64,000 nt of DNA from Fistulifera solaris (Eukaryota > Bacillariophyta > Bacillariophyceae > Naviculales > Stauroneidaceae): the NCBI GenBank assembly GCA_030295235.1, contig AP026126.1, positions 372,001 through 436,000 of the forward strand, written 5' to 3'. This document shows positions 1 to 8,879 of this stretch, in pieces. Within the stretch, counting starts at the first letter, position 1; every line of letters begins with the position of its first letter. The notes beneath the pieces were generated by a model, which was not told the origin of the DNA, made no database searches, and worked only from the letters and a program-made list of their open reading frames with translations. A program made the position numbers and the translations under genes.

Positions 1-134
1 ATTGGGATGGCTAAAATGAGCGATACACCCACGTACACAGAGAAAAAGGCAATTAAACCGGGCGGCGTCTCTTCACTGGAAAGATCATAATCTTCAAAAC
101 CGTCAACAGTGAATTTGTAAGGACCGTCACTCAT
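1..134 (-). CDS. N-terminal fragment of a small membrane protein (cut by window edge)
   Basis: Read on the minus strand from the ATG at 134, an open frame runs off the left edge of the window (about 44 codons). It begins MSDGPYKFTVDGFEDYDLSS, an acidic N-terminus, then continues EETPPGLIAFFSVYVGVSLI, where a hydrophobic membrane segment starts. The composition (acidic head, clean transmembrane start, sensible codon use) makes it look coding, but I do not recognise the family and the C-terminal part is missing. A function cannot be given from this fragment. Confidence 0.5.
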   Translation of the reverse strand, partial: MSDGPYKFTVDGFEDYDLSSEETPPGLIAFFSVYVGVSLILAIP

Positions 135-702
135 TTTTCAGTCAACGAAAGTACTGTTTCTCCAATCTCACGAAGCCCAGCTCTGAGGTAGTCTTCCCCT
201 TGCGGTCGAGTAAGTTAATACGAAAGGTAACGTGCAGCCGAGTCTTTCTCTCATGTGGTCCGCTTTTGTTTGCTTTCTTTCTCGTCGTCCGAGCAATCTG
301 GCGAAAAATACTCCGTCAATAAGCTGTGCTCTGTGCACGTGCGTGATGTATGGGCGATGTCGGTGTGGCATTAACCGTTTGTCAAGTTGGTCCATATCCC
401 ACATCCCACATCACATACCTGGTAATAAAACTACAAAAAAAAACGAAGAGAGCCCTGTCAACCGCAACTCATCATCACAAAGCCATCCCTTGTCAGGCAA
501 CTCCATGCATTGGATATACGGCAGGATTCATCAACGAAGAGGTCATAATATGTAGCACCTGTTAGACTAGCTTCATTTTATGTGGAACGAGGTTGGTAAT
601 CGCGCATCTAAGCAAAAGGAGAAGCTAGCAACGGCATATTTTGCTGTGATACAAGTATAAGTCTCTATTAGTTGAATCTACAACGAAGCACCATGCCTTG
701 TT
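135..702. other. Intergenic spacer
   Basis: No convincing gene. A plus-strand frame at 232-555 (107 codons) has no recognisable domain and looks like chance. The spacer separates two minus-strand genes and should contain the promoter of the gene ending at position 1. Confidence 0.5.
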
Positions 703-1314
703 TTATAAACTTTCCGCGGCCGACGCTTCCTCGGATGTTGTTGAGCAGTCCTTGTACGTGCCTTTTGCTGTCTTGTCAACAATTTGGGCCGGCTCAAACA
801 TAACAACGCGTGGTTCTTCATAGGGAATGATATGGTCGCTCCCACTGCTACTATCGCCTCTTGACATGGTCTTTTCAGTGAGATATGACGATAGTTTATT
901 GAGACGAGGAAACCTCACATTCTGCGTCGATGGTACTGCGTTTTCTTCTCCCTGACTCAGATCCTCGTTGGAGACATATTTGTCCAAAAAGTCATGTAAG
1001 AATATACTGAGCCCTTCCTTTGTGTGAGATTCATCTCCGGATTCAGCCAGGCGTTGCTTAAAGTCACGGAATATCCTTGGATTCGCTGTCAACACTTTGA
1101 CTTTTCTGTGGAATATGTCATCATCGATTATGGAAGACAACGAATGTGAAAGGCTATTCATCATGAGTCTGCCCTCAAACTTGTGTCGTAATTTTGACAT
1201 GGTGAATGTCTCACGACGAAGAGAAACATTGGAAGTGACCGCCGGCAGATTGTCCCAGTCCAAAGAATTTCCATCGGCAAGCGCCAGGGGTGAAATGTTG
1301 AATTGAGCATCCAT
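703..1314 (-). CDS. Hypothetical protein, 203 aa
   Basis: Single-exon frame starting MDAQFNISPLALADG and ending at 703. It is hydrophilic, with no signal peptide or membrane segment. The C-terminal third is rich in Ser, Glu and Thr (for example SRGDSSSGSD and CSTTSEEASAAES), typical of a disordered, possibly phosphorylated tail. The central part (about residues 35-120) has mixed helical composition. No domain is recognised. It is kept because the frame is long, uninterrupted and low-complexity only at its end, with about 750 bp of spacer upstream. The role is unknown. Confidence 0.5.
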   Translation of the reverse strand: MDAQFNISPLALADGNSLDWDNLPAVTSNVSLRRETFTMSKLRHKFEGRLMMNSLSHSLSSIIDDDIFHRKVKVLTANPRIFRDFKQRLAESGDESHTKEGLSIFLHDFLDKYVSNEDLSQGEENAVPSTQNVRFPRLNKLSSYLTEKTMSRGDSSSGSDHIIPYEEPRVVMFEPAQIVDKTAKGTYKDCSTTSEEASAAESL

Positions 1315-2071
1315 TATTATTCTGTGGTGTCTTTGTATTGCTTTTCAAAGGTAATGTGTGAAGCTTAATTCGATCAATTGCAGAATGAATCTATCGTTAC
1401 TGTATTAACAACCAGCTGTTCTCTAATAAAGGTTGCCTTTTGCGTAAAAGCGAAACGTTTTCTGGCAAAAACTCTTCTCGCAAGTTGAGAGTGGGCATGC
1501 GTGCGTGCGACGTGACAGTTTCGCCTAAATATTAAACCGCGAAGGATTGTTTTGCATTTCAGTTGGTAAGTAAGATTCAACGCACTTAAAAATAAGGCAC
1601 TTATGATTAACGGTTCTTTTACCTATTGTTCTTCCAGACTGAAGTGAAGTGTGGTGCTTTTGGCGAGCGTCCGCTCTTTTGGCGCAGGATTTGGCTACGA
1701 ATAAATAATTTTTGTCTTACCGCTTATTGATGTATCCCTAAAATAGTTGCGATACAAAGAGAAAGGCGACTCCGAACATTCGCGATCGAATTCGCTTTCG
1801 CGATCCTACATCCTGTCCTAGACGGAGTACCATCATTCCATATTGTAGTTTATGTTTGGGAAGGAGCAGTACGCTTAAATGTACTATGTGACTTTTTACC
1901 TCTATGTATGCCATACCGGTTCACGAGCGCGGGGTGCGAAAGAAATAATCAACGGCGACCGCGAGACTCGAAAAACTGACGAGGGAAGATGAAGAGAAAC
2001 CAATCGATTGCAGGAAACAAATGAGAAAATCGTTGTTGATTCCCAACGCAGATTGCTCATAATCAAGCACC
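1315..2071. other. Intergenic spacer between divergent genes
   Basis: No supported gene. The genes on either side point away from each other, so the 757 bp presumably hold both promoters. Short frames at 1374-1580 (-) and 1902-2151 (-) have no protein-like character. Confidence 0.5.
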
Positions 2072-3604
2072 ATGAAGGGAACGTCGTCATTCAAGATATT
2101 CGGCAGTGAATACTGCGAAAGTAGCGTCACAATGAATGTGCGCTGCGGCAAGAGCTACCTTCTCGTTCTTCTTCCTGTCCTTGCTTTCATCTCATTGATT
2201 GTGAATGGAACTGTGTTGAGGCATATTTCAGGGACTCACTTGAATTTGCGTGTTGTTGATCTTTCACACCCTGATCTTGACGATGCTCCTCTCGCACAGG
2301 CTGAACTTGCACAACCCGACATTCCGTATCTCGATTCTGATCAGCTTGATCAACTTGCCGCAAAGATAAGAAATGTCACGGCTCAGAAGTCGAAAGCGCT
2401 TCTTTCACAACTGAAACGAAACAGTAAAGTTGGGACGAGAAAGAAACTTAAGAAGGGGAAAAAGCGTAGGAGGAAACGAAGAAAGAGACGAGCGGTGAAA
2501 ACCCTTAGCAGCCCAGTAAGAGTTCCTGCTGTAGCGATCCAACCCACGTCATCCGCTCTCGATACAAATGCAAACTTCTCTGCTTGCCTGTTGATTAAGG
2601 ATGACAATGAAATCTTGAACGAGTGGATCGCCTATCACTACCATGTACTTCGAATGCGCAGACTCATAGTTGCTGTTGACCCACTGAGTAGTGAATCGCC
2701 CACGAGCATACTGGATAAATGGTCGTCCCTGACGGATTTGGAGATCTCTCAGTGGAATGACGAATCGTACATGCCCGATTTCTTTTTGGAAAATGGTCGA
2801 CCACGGGATGAGTTTATGCAAGACCAATCCGATTTCGACCAGGAAATGACGCAGCAACAAATTCTGGAAATCAGCAATCATCGATACCGACAGAGAGTAT
2901 TCTTTGCTAAGTGCATGCGAGACCTTCGAGATAGAGGAAGTTCTTGGGTGATTCATATCGATACGGATGAGTACGTTGTTCCCAGCAAGCTTCTTCGTGA
3001 GACTGCGCCATCAGGTTTGACGATTCCGTCAATACAAGAGCCTGGCTCTGTCTTGACCTTTGTGCAACAAGTTGTATCGAAGAGATTGGGAAACTATCCT
3101 TGCATATCGCTGCTTCGTCTCCTGTTTGGATCAATTGAGAGCAGCGAAGAAGAGAGGACTGAGCAAGTTCCTCCCGAATTCGACGCCAAAAATTTTGAAA
3201 CACTTCGGTGGCGATACCACGCCAATCCACAAAATATGAAACTCCATGGAAGTCCCAAAACAATAATTGATGTTTCCGCCATTCCAGAGGAGTTCCTACC
3301 AACAGAAGTTGTCTACAGCATCCATCGTCCGGTCGAGCAATTTTGCCAAAGGAACAAAGATCTCAAATACGACAACTTTCTTTCACAATCCATCGCTGCC
3401 AATCACTACCTCGGTTCATGGGAGCGATACAGTGCCCGAGCGGACAATCGGAGAAGCAAAGAAACGTACGAGAACAAAGCTCACTTGAAACACGCCGCAG
3501 ATGACGGAGTTCGACCCTGGTTAGCCGGTTTTGTCGAGTTCGTGGGTCTTGATTTGGCCAGCGAATTGTTGGGCGACACCTACTTGGCAGCAACCTCGCG
3601 CTAG
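2072..3604 (+). CDS. Type II membrane glycosyltransferase (GT92 / GT2-like fold)
   Basis: The 510-residue protein has a signal-anchor (KSYLLVLLPVLAFISLIVNG, about residues 27-46), a stem with a very basic stretch at about 119-140, then a catalytic domain from about 167. Domain landmarks are CLLIKDDNEILNEWIAYHYH, which matches the start of GT92/Glyco_tranf_2_4-type enzymes; the recurrent H..RQ..FF..C pattern; and WVIHIDTDEYVV around residue 295, whose DTDE is the expected metal/nucleotide-sugar DXD site. Such proteins act in the Golgi lumen on glycans; donor and acceptor cannot be told from sequence. A second in-frame Met at 2132 sits directly before the anchor and is an equally good start. 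No intron or frame break is seen. Confidence 0.8.
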   Translation: MKGTSSFKIFGSEYCESSVTMNVRCGKSYLLVLLPVLAFISLIVNGTVLRHISGTHLNLRVVDLSHPDLDDAPLAQAELAQPDIPYLDSDQLDQLAAKIRNVTAQKSKALLSQLKRNSKVGTRKKLKKGKKRRRKRRKRRAVKTLSSPVRVPAVAIQPTSSALDTNANFSACLLIKDDNEILNEWIAYHYHVLRMRRLIVAVDPLSSESPTSILDKWSSLTDLEISQWNDESYMPDFFLENGRPRDEFMQDQSDFDQEMTQQQILEISNHRYRQRVFFAKCMRDLRDRGSSWVIHIDTDEYVVPSKLLRETAPSGLTIPSIQEPGSVLTFVQQVVSKRLGNYPCISLLRLLFGSIESSEEERTEQVPPEFDAKNFETLRWRYHANPQNMKLHGSPKTIIDVSAIPEEFLPTEVVYSIHRPVEQFCQRNKDLKYDNFLSQSIAANHYLGSWERYSARADNRRSKETYENKAHLKHAADDGVRPWLAGFVEFVGLDLASELLGDTYLAATSR

Positions 3605-3859
3605 AGAGTGAAGTCGCCTGAATGTTTTTAATGTTTTAGTAGCAGTTTCTAATGTTGTGTTCCTTCGAGATGATGTAAACTTCCCCCTTTTAGATTTAAC
3701 TAGGTGACGCAGACTTCTTACCTGGTACCAGGTACTGGAGTACATCATAGAAGCAAAAGCGTGATTCCAGCTAAACGAGACACGTTTGCACACGGAAACG
3801 ATGAGCGATCGATCGACAGCATTAAAACGTGAAGGGCAAGAGAGCATGATAATAATGAG

Positions 3860-5509
3860 ATGCAATTGTATCTACTCGTTCTAATGACCATCACCTCTAG
3901 ACCCTTCGAAAGATTCGTTTCCTTGCTCAAGGAGAGGAAGAAGACATGCGTCGTGGTAGAGCAATGCTGCGGCGGCTTAATTCAAGGCACGTACGTTTGC
4001 CGTATCGTTGGTACGAATCTGTTTTCCTATCTATCTTCCTTACACCTTTGTCTCTTCGCAGCCTCTATTCTAGCGCAGCCGGGTGCTTCCTCGGTCTATT
4101 TCGGGGGCTCCGTATCGTACAACACCCGTAAAGCCAAGCCTCTTCTTCTGAACAGCGATGAATTGCATCAATCATTAATTCAGAAACAATTTACGGACTC
4201 GGCCGCGGGTTGCATTCAATCGAAGTTGCACTGGACCGCGGAAACCTCAATTGCGTATTGCCAAGCAATGGGAACTGATTTTGCAATCGCGGAAGGGGGT
4301 GCCTCCGGTCCTACGTTTCGACCAAGTGATATGAAAACGGGCTTTGCGGTGATTTCGGTGGCGGGGAAAGGAGAGGATGGAACTGTTTCGCTGTTAGGTC
4401 AAGACATCGTGCACTCTCCCACCAATAATCGAGAAGAGAATATGAGGCTTTTTGCGAATGCTGCTGCTAGTTTTGCAATTCACACTATCTGTAAGGGCAA
4501 AGACCCTTGCCTGCATCACGATAATTTGACGGTCAAAACGGCCGAGTCACTTGTCTTAGATCGGGCCACGCACTTTCGCACCGACGAGGCTAAGCTACAA
4601 GAAATGGAAAAAGTGGCACAATACATTATTTTACAAGATTGCCGTTCCATACTCATTCGATCAAATACTCCATCCACAAAACTAGCCTTCTTGACTCACG
4701 AAGAAGCGATCGGCATCATAGAGAACCAACGCAAGACTTTTTTAGGGATTCGTGCGAACGACACTCCTGTGTTCGCTGTCGACATTCTTGATGAAAAATT
4801 TTGCGCTCCACGAGGTACTGAGATTGTCGACACTCGAACAACAGCTCCCTTGCTTGACAAGATCGAGAATGAGCTGGCTCTCCACGCAACCGCATACGCA
4901 TCGTGGCAACGCCGAAATAAATACTGTTCTTTGTGTGGTGGCGCAACGATTGTGATTGATGGCGGAACATGCCTTCAGTGTAGTAGAGTGTGCTGCAAAA
5001 TCATGGCCGCGTCAAGATCCGAGCATGATTTGTGCCGTTTCTAGCAGAGACGGTGAAAAAATTCTGTTGGCACGCTCCCCACGCCATCCGGAAAAGTTGC
5101 ACACGACGCTGGCTGGATTCGTGGAAGCCGGTGAAACGTTGGAGGCTGCTGTGGCCCGCGAGGCGTTTGAAGAAACAGGGATCCGTATCGACGAGGGATC
5201 GGTCCAATATGTAGGCACACAGCCATGGCCTTTTCCGCAGTCTTGCATGTTTGGTTTTTTAGCAACTGCAGATGAAGAACAGCCACTTCATATTGACGCC
5301 AAGGAGATCCTTTCCGCACGATGGTTTACGAAAGAAGAAGTCGCGAAAGCAGCAACAGTCGAAGGACCGACCATGCAAAAGGAGTTGCACTTGCAGCACT
5401 GGAGCATGACCCCATGCTGCCCTTGCTGATACCTCCTAGAGGAGTTATTGCGCGAAAACTCATCGACCAATGGTTAACGGGATCATGGAAATATTTGAGG
5501 TCCAACTAA
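3860..5509 (+). CDS. PncC/CinA-like NMN amidase fused to NudC-type NADH pyrophosphatase (two apparent frameshifts)
   Basis: N-terminal part is a CinA C-terminal (PncC) domain: FVSLLKERK, then VVVEQCCGGLIQ, then PGASSVYFGGSVSY and YCQAMGTDFAIAEGGASGPT. PncC enzymes deamidate NMN to nicotinate mononucleotide. The C-terminal part is NudC/NUDT12-like: a zinc ribbon (CSLCGG, later Cys pair), WPRQDP, a complete Nudix box at 5115-5183 (GFVEAGE...REAFEETG) and the QPWPFPQS motif that marks the NADH-pyrophosphatase subfamily, which cleaves NAD(H) to NMN(H) and AMP. The two activities are consecutive steps in NAD recycling. A likely 75-nt GC-AG intron lies at 3987-4061. The frame shifts +1 near 4980-4992 and back -1 near the A-run at about 5371-5375; after it, LIPPRGVIARKLIDQWL is the normal family C-terminus. 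The usual ESCTGG of PncC reads EQCCGG, so amidase activity is uncertain. Confidence 0.8.
3987..4061 (+). other. Probable GC-AG intron in the PncC domain
   Basis: Reading straight through inserts about 25 residues between CCGGLIQ and SILAQPGASS, which no PncC domain has. The only excision that keeps the frame and restores family spacing uses donor AAG/GCACGT and acceptor TCTTCGCAG, giving IQ-ASILAQPG. A GT donor at 4002 is also in frame but leaves extra residues. Confidence 0.5.
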
Positions 5510-5549
5510 ATCTCAGGAACACAGTTCAAAATATTACAAATGAATAATA

Positions 5550-8317
5550 TCAATGGTATATGTACTTAAAATGACAGGTTTCTCTTTTTAACCAAGACTG
5601 ATTTTTGATTGGAAGCGATGAAATGGCAATCGAAAACGCCTGGACAGCAGTAAGCGGGTGCTGAAAATCCATTGTGAAAGAGTGTCGTCCTTGAATTCGT
5701 CCAAACTGAAGCAAAATGTTGTCTTGATCGTGGCGCTCGCAAAGCTGAAAATTTTTTACACTAGCCACGCTCACCCTACCACCAAAATTCAAAACAAAAG
5801 AACCCAGTTCCATATTCCACCAAGGTGGACGATTCTGCAAAACCGTCAAACCCATAGTGTCGTTCGGATCGGAAGAGCCATCCAGTTCCTGACCGTCATC
5901 AGCAATTGGATTCCGCTCTTGCCCATCAATTCTTTGCAGAATTTTTCGCAAAGAAGAGAGCATGCTGGCATCATCACCCGCATCTGCTTCCTCTAAGTAA
6001 CTCTTCCAGTGGGGCGAGAACTCTTTAGTTACTTTTGGGATACACACATCCATTGTGCGAGGTCTACTCCCGAGGAGGTTCGCTGTGTAAGCTATAACTC
6101 CGATCTCTTCTTCTGACACACAAGCGCCGTTCCTTTCTTCTTTATCGTCTTGATGTTCCGGAGTGCTAGCTGCAATGGCACGACGTTTCGATCTTCGAGC
6201 TTGGCCAATAATGTCCTGACCAGGAGTCCCGAAGAAAAAATGGCGATTGTGGGGCTCGTCTGCGGCCATATCTGTGTCTCCATTAGCACGACGAAGGGGA
6301 AAGTGGAATAAATAGCGCCGTGATGGTACATGATCTGTATATGGACTTATATCCTCGCCAAGAGTGCCATCCGTTTTCCTTGCGTGCGGTTTGACACGGC
6401 ATGGTGAAAATACCTGAAACTCTGTCCCGATAAAATTGCTTTGCAATCGGCCCAAATATTGCACCCTTTTGTCATCTATAAAGGCTACAGATCGAGAACG
6501 ATCGCTGCTTAAACCATCATAAACTTCTTCTTGATTGTTGACGGTTGCAAAGTGCGCATCGAGGTCTGCTTGTTCCGGCATACAAATGAAATAGTTATTT
6601 GCTCCTTTCTTCGAAATAAGCGTCGGTACCATCCCTCTTGCGTCCATCTGCGCGCGACTTTTTGCAACCAATAAAACCGTATCTTTGCGAGTATAGTCGT
6701 CCTCGTCAATCAACGGGGCCAATGGAGCAAAGGGCCGATCTCGGATAAATAACCGATACTCGTACGCGGGAAAGAAGCGACCTTTAACGCTAACACCTTT
6801 GCCACGTGACGGAGATTTAATGCGTTGGATTTCACACTGGACAACTCCTATAGCTTTCGGACATGGTTTTGTTAGAAAGCCCTGCAACAAGGACAGTCTA
6901 GGGACTGCAGTGTGACCATCATGGTAGTGAATGCCGGCGGTAGAAGGAAAGATTTCGTCCCAGAAATCCAACATGTACTCGTCGAAAGCGGCATTATCAT
7001 TTTTAGCAAGAATCGCATCTAGTTCGCGTTGGTAGCTATCAAAACGAATCTGAAGATCATCCAACGACAAAGAAACTCCGCTAGTGAAATCAGGCCGTCC
7101 CCGGAGCACAGTCGCGGCAGAATAGACCCTTGTATCTACTAGATCAACAACTGGCTTTCCTTTAAATGGTGAGGGTTCAATCTGAGGCTCAAATAAGTCA
7201 GCATGCGGCTGATTTTGAGCACCCCTCGCCAGACCGATAGCATGAGCAAGCAAATTAGCATGGAGATCAGCACCTGGTATCCGCGGCTCAAACGGATTCT
7301 CATCTTCCTCTTCTCCTGCAAGAGCTGGAAGAAAACGAAACTCCAGACGTGGTAATCGCGGTTTAAATATGCCTCGTTGTGTGTTCTTTCGCAGTGTTTT
7401 GTTGGAATGAAAGAAATCTACCGAAAGACTGACTGGAGAGTAAATATATTCTTCTTCCTCGGCAGCGTACCGCCCTGCCAAATGATAATCATACAAGTGC
7501 TGATGAATGTTTAGTCTCAACTTTCTCTTGTGGGAAGGAATATCCTTTGGGGAATCAGCGTTCAAAGCCTTATACAAACTATCAACAACAGTCCGATGGG
7601 GTGAAACATCCCTTCTGCTTGATACGAGCCCTGGTTCAATTTTGCTTTCTTTGTGCATCAAAAATAAAGCTTTTATTTCAAGATATGTCATGTCTCGGGA
7701 TAGGCCTCCATTTTGTTCACGAAAACTTTCACGTTCCTCGTAAAAGGGTCGACTTGGAAAGACCTTTCATCCTTTTCTTCTTCTTGCTTCATACGAATTT
7801 CTGTCTGCATTCTCCATAACATTGTTTGATGCACATGACCGTACGAACGTGGATACACCGGTACACCTTCCGAAATGTACAACGATATCAGCTCCCTTGC
7901 ATCTTCCTGAAAGCCCAGCTTCCACGCCGTGGCGGCTTCTAATGCACATTTGAATGCATGCATCCGAACCCGTCGTATAATTTCTCGAGCTACACGACAA
8001 GCTGCTCTGTTGAGTATAGCAAATACACTCCACTCGGAAGGATCAAGAAATGAGGCCACCGCGTGGAGGGCGTCTATAGGTAAGCAGACGATTCCGCAAG
8101 GGGCAGTGCCCATCGCCGCTTCATCAGAACGTTCTGGAGTATTACAAATTTCCATGTCACTATCTCCAAGTTCTGGGGTAGAAAATGCGTCGTTTTCTAC
8201 TAGCGCAGTCAATTTCTCTGCAGCATCGTGAGCGCCCGGCGAAGACGATAATTCTCTATCCTCGCTTTCGGCAAGAAGGACCTCTTCATCCCCGTCACCT
8301 GCGTTTGTCGTCTTCAT
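5550..8317 (-). CDS. F-box plus Tubby-domain protein (TULP-like), one apparent frameshift
   Basis: The first 209 codons (8317 to about 7745) contain an F-box: CLPIDALHAVASFLDPSEW followed by VFAILNRAACRVAREI. The following 713-codon frame ends in a Tubby domain: RVQYLGRLQSNFIGTEFQVF, GVIAYTANLLGSRPRTMDV, PPWWNMELGSFVLNFGGRV, SVASVKNFQL and the closing LQFGRIQGRHSFTMDF block. Tubby domains bind phosphoinositides; plant TULPs carry an F-box that recruits SKP1/cullin ubiquitin ligases. The two frames overlap by ATGA at 7688-7691, and the upstream part of the second frame (FYEERESFREQNGGLSRDM) reads as protein, so one base is probably missing in the CCCTTTT run at about 7742-7748. A further indel near 5611-5618 is possible, because the family normally ends SSF-x-SK and the alternative frame reads FQSKISLG then stop. 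The long middle region is lineage-specific. Confidence 0.8.
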
Positions 8318-8879
8318 TTCAAAGTATCCAAATTTCGACTATCGACGTTCCAGTAAAATAAAACGATTCGCTAGACTTGTCGCTTTTAGGATGGGATTGC
8401 CGCGCTACTTCTCAAGTTGTTGACAGTCCTTTTCGATTTTTCGATGCAAAAAGCGTTGCAAAGTGCGGACGAAAACAGCGCACGAAGCGGTACCGTACCG
8501 GTACCGGTACCGGGACCGCATTTTATTATACAGACTGTACAATGACACGACGTACCGGTAGTAAAAATGAATTCAAGTTAGAATAAGGTTGACAGGAAAC
8601 GGTACTGCACGCAAGTCTAAACTTTACAATGAATACTACGTACAAAGTACCAAATGCAAAGGTACCGGTACCTGGTAGTCACCTATGCAAGCAATCGCGA
8701 AAAACATCAACCTAGAAAAAAGTGTACTTATTGAGACCGCAGCGACATGATCGGCGAAACAAACTTCGCAAAAATCTGCGCCCTTTTTCTGTGGGCGGAA
8801 AATGGTGGCGATGAGGACCACATAGCCGAAAGATTCTTGATTTATCTTTGAATTACAAGAGCACAGGAACATCATCATC
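8318..8879. other. Intergenic spacer with GGTACC hexamer palindromes
   Basis: No gene seen. Holds two clusters of the GGTACC/GGTACCGGTACC motif (8489-8517 and 8661-8672) and the likely shared promoter region of the F-box/Tubby and RdRp genes. Confidence 0.6.
8489..8517. repeat. Tandem GGTACC-type palindromic hexamers
   Basis: An interrupted run of GGTACC units (GGTACC, GTACC, GGTACC, GGTACC, GGGACC). The motif is self-complementary and recurs in many intergenic regions of this window (11354, 14207, 19622, 38925, 41617, 56944, 60177). Confidence 0.8.

Noticed and set aside
232-555. 107-codon plus-strand frame
   Set aside because: No recognisable domain or protein-like periodicity; sits in a probable promoter spacer.
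5321-5509. Separate small gene at the end of the NudC fusion
   Set aside because: Its C-terminal half is the normal C-terminus of NudC enzymes, so it is the last part of the same gene after a frame change.
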